From Ruania alkalisoli (lineage in GTDB: Bacteria > Actinomycetota > Actinomycetes > Actinomycetales > Beutenbergiaceae), in assembly GCF_014960965.1 (NCBI RefSeq), contig NZ_CP063169.1, positions 2,389,581-2,453,580 on the forward strand: a stretch of DNA of 64,000 bases, written 5' to 3'. A program made the position numbers and the translations under genes. This document shows positions 18,184 to 27,043 of the stretch, piece after piece. Position 1 is the first letter of the stretch. Each line of letters begins with the position of its first letter. The notes under the pieces were generated by a model that worked only from the letters and a program-made list of their open reading frames with translations, was not told the DNA's origin and did no database searches.

Positions 18184-18981
18184 TCAGTCCCGAGCGTCCA
18201 GCCAGGTGGTGACTCCGTCGACGAGAGCGTCGGCGTAGGCCTGGCGACCCTCCTCGCTCTCCATCCGGGCGGCGTCCTCGGCGTTGCGCATCTCCCCGAG
18301 CTCGAGCAGCACTGCCGGTCGCCGGGCGAAGTTCAACGTGGCGAGATCGTCGCGCTCGACCACGCCATCGGGCTGGGCCTCGCTCGGAGTGAATCCGCCA
18401 TCCACGAGAGCCTGCACCATGGTGTCCGCGAGCGTCCGGCTCGGCTCGGCTTGAGAATCCGACAGCGGCGGGTCGGCGACCACAGCGTAGAAGCCTGCGT
18501 CGTCGGGGTTGGTCGAGGAGTTGGCGTGCAGCGAAAGCAGCAGTTCGACGTCGTTGTCCTCTGCGAACGTGCCGCGACGGTCCACGCACGGTCCGACGCC
18601 CTCGTTATCGCTGCGGGTGAGAAGCACGATCGCACCCTGGCGGCGAAGTTCAGCGGCCATCGCGGTGGCAACGTCCAGCGCGAACTCATGTTCGCTGTAG
18701 CCCGAGGTCGTCGCATTGCCCACGGTGTCGCAAGCGCTGCGTCCGCCGCGGCCGTCCGGCACCCGCTGCGTCAGCTCGCTGCGGTCCTCGGGCTGTGCGT
18801 CACTGTGACCGGGATCGATGGCGATCCGGACGCCGACCAGCGGCCGCTCCCCCAGTCCGCCTCCGACGGGCTTACCGGCAGCGGAGTCTGTGTGATCGGC
18901 TACGGCGGCTGGTGCGATGGCGAAAGTGCCGGCCATGGCCAGCACACAAGCTCCGACGACTCGGCGTATCGAGTGCGGCAC
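18184..18981 (-). CDS. Secreted N-acetylmuramoyl-L-alanine amidase (Amidase_3)
   Basis: 265 residues. Zinc amidase that cuts the stem peptide from MurNAc in peptidoglycan. The GTG at 18981 is preferred because GGAGAAAAA lies just upstream and it begins a clean signal peptide (RR, a hydrophobic stretch, cut near AVAD at 28-29); an ATG 36 bases further upstream has no such context. Zinc ligands are visible: His59 in IAIDPGHS, Glu97 in GYSEHEF and the His in LLLSLHANSS; the catalytic Glu is in VLLELGEMRN. There is no cell-wall-binding domain. It may act in cell separation or wall turnover. It sits alone between panB and the small gene at 19045. Confidence 0.9.
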   Translation of the reverse strand: MPHSIRRVVGACVLAMAGTFAIAPAAVADHTDSAAGKPVGGGLGERPLVGVRIAIDPGHSDAQPEDRSELTQRVPDGRGGRSACDTVGNATTSGYSEHEFALDVATAMAAELRRQGAIVLLTRSDNEGVGPCVDRRGTFAEDNDVELLLSLHANSSTNPDDAGFYAVVADPPLSDSQAEPSRTLADTMVQALVDGGFTPSEAQPDGVVERDDLATLNFARRPAVLLELGEMRNAEDAARMESEEGRQAYADALVDGVTTWLDARD

Positions 18982-19044
18982 TTTTTCTCCGTTCGCTCTC
19001 CGGTATCGACCCATCATGTCAGGCTGTGGTGACCGACCGCCAGG

Positions 19045-19260
19045 TCAGTCATCGTCGGGGTCGTCCTCCCACTCGCGTTCGGCCTCCTCCCAGGCCTCGT
19101 TCCGGGCGCGTACCCGTTCGAGTGCCTGGGCGGCTTCCGCAGCGCTCGCATACGGACCGATCCGACTGGTCCAGTCGCTCACCTTCCCGTGCTCGACCTC
19201 ACCTGTTTCAAGATTGTAGTAGTAGGCCTCATCCGATTCACCACGTGCTCCATTGGGCAT
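19045..19260 (-). CDS. Small SPOR-like conserved actinobacterial protein
   Basis: 71 residues beginning [20 protein letters not shown]. The ATG has an excellent Shine-Dalgarno (AAGGAGGTG). The [18 protein letters not shown]...[13 protein letters not shown] pattern matches a small family annotated as SPOR domain-containing in actinobacteria; the tail is very acidic ([11 protein letters not shown]). No signal peptide or membrane segment is visible, so it is probably cytosolic. The function is unknown; SPOR folds bind denuded glycan strands, but the location here argues against that role. Confidence 0.75.
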   Translation of the reverse strand: MPNGARGESDEAYYYNLETGEVEHGKVSDWTSRIGPYASAAEAAQALERVRARNEAWEEAEREWEDDPDDD

Positions 19261-19383
19261 GTCGGGCACCTCCTTCCACGATGCGAGTCTCCCACGCCGG
19301 GCGGCGCGTACGCCTCTACACTTCACGCGTGGACCGGAGCTGATCCGGCCGACTGTCTGCCCAGCTCCGGACGAAAGCGCACC

Positions 19384-20172
19384 ATGACCAAAGAATCGCA
19401 CCCCGCCCTGACCGAGACACCGGACGAACGGATCGGCTTCGGCATCGATATCGGCGGATCAGGCATCAAGGGTGCACCGGTGGATCTGGAGACCGGCAAG
19501 CTGCTCGCGAAGAAGTACCGCTTGCCCACACCGGAGGAGTCCAGCCCCGAGGCGGTGGCGGACGTCCTTGCCGCGGTGGCGGCGCACTTCGACCTGCCGG
19601 CGGGTGCCCATATCGGTGTCACGTTCCCCGGAGTCATCAAGAACGGCATCGCGCAGACCGCCGCAAACGTGGACAAGCGCTGGATCGGAACCGACGTGGC
19701 CGAGGTCACGCGCACGGCAACCGGACACTCGGCCTTCGTGGTCAACGACGCCGATGCCGCCGGTTACGCCGAGGCCGTATACGGCGCCGCAGCGGGGCAG
19801 CAGGGCAGCGTGCTCGTGTTGACGCTGGGCACCGGCATCGGCAGTGCGCTGATCCACAACGGCGTGCTCGTGCCCAACTTCGAGCTGGGTCACCTCGAGC
19901 TGGACGGCTACGACGCGGAGAAGCGGGCCGCATCCTCGGTCAAGGACCGCGAGGGGCTGACGTACCCGCAGTGGGCCGAGCGGTTGCAGCGCTACTTTTC
20001 CCATGTGGAGTTCCTCTTCTCCCCCGACTTGATCGTCGTCGGCGGCGGCGTGTCGAAGGACCACGAGGAGTTCCTCCCGCTGCTGAGCCTGAACACGCCG
20101 ATCATCCCGGCAAAGCTGCGCAACAAGGCGGGCATCGTCGGCGCAGCAGCGCTGGCCGCCGAGAACGACTGA
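19384..20172 (+). CDS. ppgK: Polyphosphate glucokinase
   Basis: ROK-family kinase that phosphorylates glucose with polyphosphate (or ATP), the main glucokinase of many actinobacteria. 262 residues. The phosphate-binding loop [20 protein letters not shown] begins near residue 18, the catalytic base is in [12 protein letters not shown], and [12 protein letters not shown] and [19 protein letters not shown] follow. The last is characteristic of PpgK rather than ordinary ROK kinases. The ATG at 19384 is chosen by homology; upstream in-frame starts run into the divergent small gene. A -10-like TACACT at 19317-19322 gives a leader of about 55 bases. Confidence 0.92.
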   Translation: MTKESHPALTETPDERIGFGIDIGGSGIKGAPVDLETGKLLAKKYRLPTPEESSPEAVADVLAAVAAHFDLPAGAHIGVTFPGVIKNGIAQTAANVDKRWIGTDVAEVTRTATGHSAFVVNDADAAGYAEAVYGAAAGQQGSVLVLTLGTGIGSALIHNGVLVPNFELGHLELDGYDAEKRAASSVKDREGLTYPQWAERLQRYFSHVEFLFSPDLIVVGGGVSKDHEEFLPLLSLNTPIIPAKLRNKAGIVGAAALAAEND

Positions 20173-20205
20173 CCGGGCACCAACTGCCCGCAGGAGGGTG
20201 CCCGG
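20173..20205 (+). terminator. Hairpin after ppgK
   Basis: CCGGGCACC (20173-20181) pairs with GGTGCCCGG (20197-20205), starting on the base after the ppgK stop codon. There is no U-tract, as is common in high-GC bacteria. Confidence 0.65.
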
Positions 20206-20229
20206 CTCTCGCGCCTCCAACCGGCGCCC

Positions 20230-20286
20230 CGAACGCTGAGTTCTTCGGCGTCTGAACAAAACACTCGCCGAACAACTCAGCGTTCG
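20230..20286. repeat. Intergenic palindrome, copy 1
   Basis: Two 21-base arms (20230-20250 and 20266-20286) are complementary except for one position, around a 15-base loop. The outer ends read ACGCTGAGT (20233) and ACTCAGCGT (ending 20283). The same ends, 50 bases apart instead of 51, occur at 55212-55261, so this is a dispersed palindromic (REP/MITE-like) repeat. It lies between the 3' ends of ppgK and rnpB and may serve both as terminator. Confidence 0.75.
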
Positions 20287-20324
20287 CGATGGTCCTGAGC
20301 GTGCAGGATCGCCGCCGCGAGTGA

Positions 20325-20695
20325 GGGATGAGCCGGCCGGTACGCCGGGTTCTGTCCCGAGGACTTGCCTCGGTGGCGGCCATCCATCTACGACGTACGT
20401 TGCCGTACGCCTCCAGCGACCTACCCGGGAGCTCGGGCGGGCCGCCCTCGAACACTCCCTGTCTGGTCTTGCTCCGGGTGGGGTTTACCGAGCCGCACCG
20501 GTCACCCGGCACGCTGGTGGTCTCTTACACCACCGTTTCACCCTTACCGCCCGGCGAACCGGACGGCGGTCTGATTTCTGTGGCACTTTCCCGCGGGTTA
20601 CCCCGGGTGGGTGTTACCCACCACCCTGCCCTGTGGAGCCCGGACGTTCCTCGGCGCGAGTTTCCCCGCGACGCGACCGCCTGGCCGACTCATCC
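20325..20695 (-). ncRNA. rnpB: RNase P RNA (class A)
   Basis: Catalytic RNA that matures tRNA 5' ends. On the minus strand the sequence begins GATGAGTCGGCCAGGCGG, contains the conserved GAGGAACGTCCGGGCTCC and GGTAAGGGTGAAACGG blocks, and ends ACAGAACCCGGC...GGCCGGCTCATC. The two ends pair to close the molecule. About 371 bases, normal for an actinobacterial RNase P RNA. The exact termini are uncertain by a few bases. Open frames that cross this region are spurious. Confidence 0.93.
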
Positions 20696-20861
20696 ATGCC
20701 CCAGCCTACCCGCCAAGCGTGCTCCGTCAGGTCTCAGTCCTGGTCGAGGCCCGATCCCTCCTGACGCCGACCTTCCGCTGGATGCGCATCCGGGCCCGGT
20801 CACGTCTCACCACGCAGGCGTGGTGTCAGTCGACAGCTCCACACGTCATAGGCTGCCGGGC

Positions 20862-21644
20862 GTGCTGATCCTGCTCCCGCCCTCCGAGGGCAAGACGCCC
20901 CCTGCTCGTGGACGACCGGTCGACCTCGACACGTTGACCCGACCAGACCTCAGGGATTCGCGCACGCGAGCGCTTCGGGAGCTGGCTGCGCTCAGCAGCG
21001 CACCGGACGCCGTCGAGAGATTGGGCGTGGGCACCTCCCTCGCAGCGGAGGTGGCGCGGAACGTGGACCTGGCAACCGCGCCCGCCGCACAGGCGGCCAC
21101 GGTCTACACCGGTGTGCTCTACGAAGCGGCCGGGCTCGCCGACATGACCGGAACCGGCCGCCGTCGGGCGAACACGTCGGTCCGGATCATCTCGGCGCTG
21201 TGGGGTGTGCTCTCCCCCGCCGACCGGATCCCGGCCTACCGGTTGTCGATGTCGGTCGGGCTGCCCGGAATCGGGTCGCTCGCGCCGTACTGGGCGCGCG
21301 CACTGGGAGAGCAGCTGACCCAAACTCATCCGGGTGTGGTGATCGACTGCCGGTCGAGTGCGTATGTTCCGGCGTGGCGCCCGCCGTCCGGGACTGCGTG
21401 GCTGACCGTCCGGGTGGTGGCCGACCGGGACGGCAAGCGGACCGTGGTCTCCCATCACGCCAAGCACACCCGCGGGATGCTCACGCGTCACCTGCTCACC
21501 CGCCCCGGCGCTCCCCCACGGACGGTGGCCGAGGTGCGCCGCGCCAGCCAGGAGCTGGTGGGCACGAGTCTTCAAGAAGTCTCGCTTCACCCTGCGACGG
21601 GCGCGGGACCGGACACGCTGGAGCTCGTCGTGGCTCAGGAATAA
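20862..21644 (+). CDS. yaaA: Peroxide stress protein YaaA (DUF328)
   Basis: 260 residues. YaaA lowers intracellular free iron and protects DNA against peroxide; its fold binds DNA. Family motifs are present: LILLPPSEGKT at the start, YTGVLYEAAG, IISALWGVLSP...AYRLSM, VIDCRSSAYVPAW and VSHHAKHTRGMLTRHLL. The GTG at 20862 is the only start that gives the family N-terminus; TAGGCT (20849-20854) ends 7 bases before it and there is no Shine-Dalgarno, so it is probably leaderless. Longer frames upstream overlap rnpB and are not real. Confidence 0.9.
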   Translation: MLILLPPSEGKTPPARGRPVDLDTLTRPDLRDSRTRALRELAALSSAPDAVERLGVGTSLAAEVARNVDLATAPAAQAATVYTGVLYEAAGLADMTGTGRRRANTSVRIISALWGVLSPADRIPAYRLSMSVGLPGIGSLAPYWARALGEQLTQTHPGVVIDCRSSAYVPAWRPPSGTAWLTVRVVADRDGKRTVVSHHAKHTRGMLTRHLLTRPGAPPRTVAEVRRASQELVGTSLQEVSLHPATGAGPDTLELVVAQE

Positions 21645-21660
21645 CGTCAGCCGTGATCCC

Positions 21661-22404
21661 CTATGCCGACTGGGACCCGGTGCTGGCACCAGGACCGGTG
21701 ACGACTCGCTCGACGAGACGGTAGAGGCCGAACAGCGCTGCGATCGCCAGCGTCACGTGCACCAAGAACGCCAGCGCCACGCCGGTGATGATCCCGGCGC
21801 GGGCGAACCTGCCCCAGGTCAGGGCCAGGACCGAGGGCACGACGACCGCGGCTGCGCCACCACCGAGCAGCTCGGCACCGAGGCTGCGCTGGCCCATCCA
21901 CGGCAGGACCGACCAGAGGTCCAGCAGGTCACCGGTGGCGATGAGCCCGACCAGGGTGACGACACCGATCAGTGCCAGGACCGCGCCACGCCAGCGCCAG
22001 CGTCGCTGCGGCATCGTCCACATGGTCGCGATGCTCACCGCCGCCCACATCAGCCAGCTGCGCACCACGGGTGTGCCCAGTTCGCGCAGCGCCACCCGGA
22101 AGATCCGGTCCGCTTCGACCCTGTCGATCGGCGGGCCCTCGTAATCTCCCTCGATGACGATCGCGTCGTGCAGGACAGCAGCGGCCGCGTAGCGCCCACT
22201 GCGCGGAACCAGCCAGGTGAACATCCAGGGCACAGACGCGAAATCGGTCCGGAACTGTTCCAGGTCGGAAGGAACAACGAACGGCTCGTCGTAGTCATCG
22301 CTGCGGTAACCGATCCGCCGCAGCAAGGTGAAGTCACGCCCGTCGACGCTGCGGACCTCAAGCCGGAGCGGCCCCCCGTCGCCGACGTCGAAGAAACGCC
22401 CCAT
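21661..22404 (-). CDS. DUF1353 membrane protein
   Basis: 247 residues. The N-terminal half (MGRFFDVG...RYAAAAVLHDAIV) is a DUF1353 domain, a family first noted in phage and prophage genes with no known activity. The C-terminal half has three or four hydrophobic segments (about 130-245), so the domain is tethered to the membrane. The ATG at 22404 has GAGGAGTGAGG directly upstream and sits 2 bases after the end of the phosphatase gene, so it is the last gene of the nif3 operon. The function is unknown. Confidence 0.75.
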   Translation of the reverse strand: MGRFFDVGDGGPLRLEVRSVDGRDFTLLRRIGYRSDDYDEPFVVPSDLEQFRTDFASVPWMFTWLVPRSGRYAAAAVLHDAIVIEGDYEGPPIDRVEADRIFRVALRELGTPVVRSWLMWAAVSIATMWTMPQRRWRWRGAVLALIGVVTLVGLIATGDLLDLWSVLPWMGQRSLGAELLGGGAAAVVVPSVLALTWGRFARAGIITGVALAFLVHVTLAIAALFGLYRLVERVVTGPGASTGSQSA

Positions 22405-22406
22405 CC

Positions 22407-23072
22407 TCACTCCTCGCCAGGGAGTCCGACGCCGAGAAGTTGCGTGAACGTGTCCTCCTGGCGGCGCAACACGGTCGTCGAGGCCGGCAGCAGCCGGAAG
22501 CGCCACCACGCACCGGGCGGGGCGAGCAGAGCCCGGCCCACCATCGCTCGGATGCTGACGGCGTGCGCCACGACCACCACGGTGCTGCCTGCGTACTGCT
22601 GATAGAGGTCAGAGAGCATCTCCTCGGTGCGGACACCGACTGCTGCCGTGGACTCCCCGCCCCCGGGCGCCGGTATGGTGCCGTCGGTATGCCACAGGGC
22701 CCGTTCGCCGGGCCACCTGGCATCGATGTCTGCGGGCCGCAGACCCTCCCAGTCGCCGAAGTCGCACTCCCGGGCACGGGCCTCGATCGTCGGCGCCAGG
22801 CCGAGCCGCTCGCCGACGACGGCCGCAGTCTCCTGGGTGCGGACCATCGGGGAGGTGAGTAACGCGGACGGCGAGGGCACGTCATCGAAAAGGCTCCGGC
22901 CGATGCGGTACGTCAGACGTGCGGCGGCATGCGCCTGCCGCCGCCCGATGTCGGTGAGCGAGGGCCCCGGCACCCCTGAACCGGAGTAGGCCCCGTGCGG
23001 TGTGAGTGGTGTCTCCCCGTGGCGCACGAGAACGACGGTGACGGCGTCACTACCGGCGGCGGCACCACTCAT
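22407..23072 (-). CDS. Histidine phosphatase family protein
   Basis: 221 residues of the phosphoglycerate-mutase-like superfamily. The catalytic loop VLVRHGETPLT is near residue 13, with a second His in VVVAHAVSIR and the acid ECDFGDWEG. The substrate is unknown; in actinobacteria such genes often follow the nif3 and coiled-coil genes. The start overlaps the previous stop by 4 bases (ATGA), so it is translated from the same message. There is no signal peptide, so it is cytosolic. Confidence 0.88.
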   Translation of the reverse strand: MSGAAAGSDAVTVVLVRHGETPLTPHGAYSGSGVPGPSLTDIGRRQAHAAARLTYRIGRSLFDDVPSPSALLTSPMVRTQETAAVVGERLGLAPTIEARARECDFGDWEGLRPADIDARWPGERALWHTDGTIPAPGGGESTAAVGVRTEEMLSDLYQQYAGSTVVVVAHAVSIRAMVGRALLAPPGAWWRFRLLPASTTVLRRQEDTFTQLLGVGLPGEE

Positions 23073-23800
23073 GCGAGCCGAACGAGGATGTAGCCGTAGT
23101 CCTCACTGCGGATCACTTCATCCGGCCCGGCGGCTGTGATCGCGGCCCGCTCGGTGAGGCTGAGCGTCAGCTGGACGCCGACGGTCGATTCGCCCTGGAT
23201 GGCAACAACGCCGAGCCCTCCGGTCTGGGACCGCACTCGGTCGTAGAGCGACATCAGCCCGGCATCGATACCGGCTGCAGCGACCTCACGGCGCCGGGTA
23301 ACGTCGGCGATCTCACTGTCGAGCCGTTCGAACTCGCGGTCGCGCTCGGCCTCGGCCTTCTCGACCTGTGCGCTGATGGCGGCGAGCTGCTCATCGATTG
23401 CGGCCGCGTCCTTCTCAGCCGCTTCGAGCCGCTCCATCACTTCCAGCTCGACTTCCTCCAGTGCACCCTGGCGTCTGGCGAGGGACTCGATCTCGCTGCT
23501 GAGTGCCTGCAGATCCTTCGGCGAGCCCGCTCCGGATTCGAGCCGCTTCCGGTCGCGTGCCGCGCGGATCTCCACCTGCTCCACATCGGCCTCGGCCTTG
23601 CGCAGCTCGCGGCGCACGTCCGAGACGAGCGTGTCAGTGGCGGTCTTGGCCCGCCCGAGGTCCTCGGCACGTCCCTCCAGTTCGGCGAGCGTGGCCAGGG
23701 TGGGGTGAGACTTGCGCTGGTGGGCGAGCTTGGCGAGTTGGGTGTCGAGCGCTTGGACGTCCAGCAGGCGTCGCTGGTCGGCAGCAGGGGCAGTGGTCAC
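23069..23800 (-). CDS. Zinc-ribbon (CT398-like) family coiled-coil protein lacking its cysteines
   Basis: 243 residues. Residues 5-190 form a long coiled-coil hairpin typical of the CT398/DUF164 family, which usually ends in a zinc ribbon with two CxxC pairs. Here the tail aligns in shape (YGYILVRL at the very end, where the family has CGRILVR) but contains no cysteine; the whole protein has none. Zinc binding must be lost. The start and end overlap nif3 and the phosphatase gene by 4 bases each, so it belongs to a tight operon. The family role is unclear; coiled-coil adaptor functions have been proposed. Confidence 0.85.
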   Translation of the reverse strand: MTTAPAADQRRLLDVQALDTQLAKLAHQRKSHPTLATLAELEGRAEDLGRAKTATDTLVSDVRRELRKAEADVEQVEIRAARDRKRLESGAGSPKDLQALSSEIESLARRQGALEEVELEVMERLEAAEKDAAAIDEQLAAISAQVEKAEAERDREFERLDSEIADVTRRREVAAAGIDAGLMSLYDRVRSQTGGLGVVAIQGESTVGVQLTLSLTERAAITAAGPDEVIRSEDYGYILVRLA

Positions 23801-24954
23801 AGGGTTCCTCCGGTCTCGGCTCCGCCCAGCCTAGTGGTCCACGGGTCGCTCACGCGGGTGCTGACGATGGTCTCCACCCTCCCCCCGGAGTCACCGGCGA
23901 GGGCGCGGGCAGCCACGGGCAGCCACGGCCACTCGGTGGCCCAGTGCGCTGCGTCGATCAGGGCGGGTGCTCCGTCCTCCTCGCGCGCTTCGCCGGCCCG
24001 GTGGTGGCGGAGGTCGGCGGTCAGGTACACATCCGCCCCGGCCGCGCGGGCCGCCTCGAGGTAGGAGTCCCCGGCGCCGCCGCACACGGCAACAGTGGTG
24101 ATGATCGCGTCGAGGTCGCCACTGACCCGGATACCCCCCGCTGTGGCTGGTAGGCGTTCAGCCACGACCGCCGCGAGCTCGCGCAGCGTGGTCGGTTCCT
24201 CCAGGCGCCCCACCCGTCCTGCGCCCACGTCTGACGACGGAGCATGCGTGGCGAGAAAGGAGTACGCCGGCTCTTCGTACGGGTGAGCGTCGCGCAGCGC
24301 AGCCGTGACGGCATCCCGCCGGCCGGATGGCACCACCATCTCCAGGCGACGCTCGGTGACACGTTCGTGGGTCCCAACCGCGCCGATGGCCGGCTCTGCG
24401 CCGTCCTGCGGGGTGAATTCGCCGGTGCCGGTGACCGACCACGCGCAGCCGGTGTAGTCCCCGACCGCGCCGGCGCCGGCCGCCGCCAGTGCTTCTCGGA
24501 GAGCTTCGGCCTCGGGCTCCGGTACGTACACCACGAGCACGTCCAGCGCCCGCCCCGGGGCCGGCACCAGCGGCCGGGTCTCCGCCAGGTCGAGTAAACC
24601 GGCGAGAGCGTCGTTGACACCACCGGCGGCGATATCGGCGTTGGTATGGGCGACATACAGGCCGATGCCTTCGGAGATGAGCCGGTGGATGACCCGACCC
24701 TTCGGGGTGGTGGCGGCCACCGAGTTCACCGGTCGCAGGAGCAACGGATGATGGGTGACCAGCAGATCGGCACCGGCCGCAGCGGCCTCGGCGACGACCT
24801 CTTCAGTGGGATCGACGGCGAACAGCACACGCTCGACGGGCGCCTGTGGTTCCCCAACCACGAGCCCGACGGCGTCCCACGCCTCCGCCGTAGCGGGCGG
24901 GTATCGGCGCTCCAGCAGATCGATGATCTCACGCAGGTGCAGCGGTGCGTCCAT
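23797..24954 (-). CDS. Nif3-like dinuclear metal protein (DUF34)
   Basis: 385 residues. Nif3/YqfO proteins are hexameric and hold two metal ions; the physiological reaction is still uncertain. The metal ligands are visible: HH in LLVTHHPLL, HTNAD near residue 103, and His/Glu in DAAHWATEWPWLP near the C-terminus. A PII-like insertion lies in the middle (ERRLEMVVPSGRRDAVTAALRDAHPYEEPAY), as in the long YqfO form. TAGGGT ends 6 bases before the ATG and no Shine-Dalgarno is present, so this first gene of the operon is probably leaderless. Confidence 0.92.
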   Translation of the reverse strand: MDAPLHLREIIDLLERRYPPATAEAWDAVGLVVGEPQAPVERVLFAVDPTEEVVAEAAAAGADLLVTHHPLLLRPVNSVAATTPKGRVIHRLISEGIGLYVAHTNADIAAGGVNDALAGLLDLAETRPLVPAPGRALDVLVVYVPEPEAEALREALAAAGAGAVGDYTGCAWSVTGTGEFTPQDGAEPAIGAVGTHERVTERRLEMVVPSGRRDAVTAALRDAHPYEEPAYSFLATHAPSSDVGAGRVGRLEEPTTLRELAAVVAERLPATAGGIRVSGDLDAIITTVAVCGGAGDSYLEAARAAGADVYLTADLRHHRAGEAREEDGAPALIDAAHWATEWPWLPVAARALAGDSGGRVETIVSTRVSDPWTTRLGGAETGGTL

Positions 24955-25075
24955 GTCGCGACCCTAACCTCTCCCACAGACAGGTGTGGCCCCCCGTCCT
25001 AGCCCGGCACGCTCGGGTGCATGCCGGTTCTGAGGGCGGATGCTGTTCGTTCACACGTCGACAGGGAGGCGCCGA

Positions 25076-26848
25076 ATGGGTGCGCTGCACGCCTTGGGGC
25101 ACTCTGGCAGGATCCTGGGGATGAGCGAGCCGCCGGATGACGAGGGTGACCAGATCGTCGACGCCTCCCCCAAGACGATCCTCGACGTCGTCGCGAAGGC
25201 CCTCGAGCTCCCTTTCTCCGACGAGGGCAGCAAGTGGCGCATCGACGGCATCGACGGTCAGACCATGTCGACGGGGCATGTGCTCCCGCTGGGTGCTACC
25301 ACCGACCGGGCTGCGCTCGCCGCGCTGACCGTTCCCCTCGCCGAGGCCGCTGATCGCCGGTGGGGCCCGGGTCGCGACTTCGACGCGGCCCGCTATCCCC
25401 CAGAGCTGCTCGAGGAGGACCGCTACGATCCGCGAGCGATGCCTGCGAAGGTGGTGCGCGCCGTGGGTGCCGCACACGCCCGGTGGTGGCGCACCGGCGA
25501 GTTCGCGGTACTCCTCGTCGACACCAGCGCGAACGCCCCGGACAGCACGGACAGTGTGGCCGCGCTGGTGATGCTGCCGTGGCTGCGGATGGACGGGCCG
25601 CCTGCGGACTTCGTGCACTGGCGTCGGCTGCAGCACGGCGGTGAGCCGACTCCCTGGCCGGTGGACCTGCGATTCCTCAGCGACGACGAGGATCCCGCAC
25701 TGCTCGGCGGCGACCTGCTGGTGGGTTCCGACGTCGTGGCTGCGATGGTTCGCCGTGAGGCTCTCCTCCAGGTGTCGGGCATGATCGCCTGGGCCGCCGA
25801 GCAGGGCGGTCGCGCATTCGGGTACTGGCTGGGACCCGAGCGGTCGCTGCGGGAGGAGGCTCCCATCGTCACCTTCGCCGGGGACCGTGGTTTCGACGTG
25901 CTCCTGGGACGCACCCTCTCCGAGGCGTTGTGCGCCTGGTATGCCGAAGAGCCCAGTCCCGACGCCGGCTACGCGAGGCTGGCACGGGCCTGCCGCGACC
26001 TGGGGGTGCCCGTTCCCGATGGCATGCCCCGCCCACCGGTGAAGGCTGCGGGCCCGACCCCGCAAGATCTGCTCGAGAAGGGCGAGGCGGCGATCGGTAC
26101 CGAGGACGTCTGGGAACGTGCGGCCGCGTCACCGCTGCTCGCGGACCTCATCTCGCGCGAACGCGCCCGAGTACTGCACGCGGTATGGGAGATCGTCGCC
26201 ACCCGCGATCCGGCGGTGCTCGAACCGCTGGCCGCCAGCCTGCCTGCGATCGGCCGTGCGACCTCAGGTCTCGACCTCGGCGGCGCGCTGCACGCGAACG
26301 CCGGCTCGCTCGAGCACGCCGTGGAGCGGCTGCGGCTGTTCCGGGACGGTACCTGCCTGTGCGCCGCCTACACGCACCGGCTGCCATTCTACGATCCGGC
26401 CAAGGAGGCCGGTCGCGGGCACATCCGCATCGAAGGAGAGGCGCCACGCAAGGACTGGGTGCCCGACCGGATCTGCGCATGCACGGCCTGCGGTCGCCGA
26501 TTCAGAGTGGAGCAGGGCGAGTACCACTACACGTGGTGGAAGTGGACATCGCTGCCGGATCGCGATGAGGCGGCCGCCCTGGAGGAACTCCATCGGGTGA
26601 TCCACCGCGAGGGTCTGCCCACCCCGCTCATCCACAACCGCGAGGGCCGGCTGCTCAACCAGGACTGGGTGAGGTACCAGAACGCGGACATGGTCGTCCT
26701 CCACTGGGCCGAGAATGGATGGGAGGTCTACCTCCAGGGCGAACGGGGCACCGCCTACGAGACCACCCGGCGTTCTGTTGCCACCATGGCCGACGGCGTC
26801 ACCCAGGTTCTCCATGAGCTGCGTTTCCTTGCCAGGCTAGGCACGTAG
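25076..26848 (+). CDS. Hypothetical protein with Cys-rich C-terminal module
   Basis: I do not recognise this 590-residue protein. It is acidic, has no signal peptide or membrane segment, and is rich in Trp and Arg. Near residues 438-480 there are closely spaced cysteines (CLCAAYTH, then ICACTACGRRF), which may form a zinc ribbon, followed by an aromatic patch HYTWWKW. The rest contains helical segments without a known motif. The ATG at 25076 is chosen because GGGAGG stands 6 bases upstream; an alternative is the ATG at 25121 (MSEPPDD), which gives 575 residues and has CAGGAT 7 bases before it. It is divergent from nif3 and separated from it by about 120 bases. The base composition is like that of its neighbours. 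Confidence 0.75.
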   Translation: MGALHALGHSGRILGMSEPPDDEGDQIVDASPKTILDVVAKALELPFSDEGSKWRIDGIDGQTMSTGHVLPLGATTDRAALAALTVPLAEAADRRWGPGRDFDAARYPPELLEEDRYDPRAMPAKVVRAVGAAHARWWRTGEFAVLLVDTSANAPDSTDSVAALVMLPWLRMDGPPADFVHWRRLQHGGEPTPWPVDLRFLSDDEDPALLGGDLLVGSDVVAAMVRREALLQVSGMIAWAAEQGGRAFGYWLGPERSLREEAPIVTFAGDRGFDVLLGRTLSEALCAWYAEEPSPDAGYARLARACRDLGVPVPDGMPRPPVKAAGPTPQDLLEKGEAAIGTEDVWERAAASPLLADLISRERARVLHAVWEIVATRDPAVLEPLAASLPAIGRATSGLDLGGALHANAGSLEHAVERLRLFRDGTCLCAAYTHRLPFYDPAKEAGRGHIRIEGEAPRKDWVPDRICACTACGRRFRVEQGEYHYTWWKWTSLPDRDEAAALEELHRVIHREGLPTPLIHNREGRLLNQDWVRYQNADMVVLHWAENGWEVYLQGERGTAYETTRRSVATMADGVTQVLHELRFLARLGT

Positions 26849-26921
26849 TGCGCCTTCCTGTGCGCAGCGGTCGCCACTGGGAGCACGCCGACGACGTTGC
26901 CTGAGTCCGCAAACCGATCGG

Positions 26922-26995
26922 TGGGCCCAGAGGGACTCGAACCCCCGACATCCGCGGTGTAAACGCGACGCTCTAACCAACTGAGCTATAGGCCC
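26922..26995 (-). tRNA. tRNA-Val(UAC)
   Basis: The cloverleaf folds with acceptor GGGCCTA/TGGGCCC (one G-U pair), D-arm GCTC/GAGC, anticodon stem TCGCG/CGCGG around the loop TTTACAC (anticodon UAC, valine) and T-arm GGGGG-TTCGAGT-CCCTC. CCA is not encoded. Confidence 0.93.
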
Positions 26996-27043
26996 TGGCA
27001 AGGGGCAAGAATAGCAAGCGACCTGACGCCCTCGACACCGCGC

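Noticed and set aside
20325-20860. Long N-terminal extension of yaaA
   Set aside because: The open frame runs through the RNase P RNA gene; the family N-terminus LILLPPSEGK begins at the GTG at 20862.
21661-22404. Prophage remnant, because DUF1353 is found in phages
   Set aside because: The gene is joined to the nif3 operon with close spacing and carries membrane helices; no other phage gene is near.
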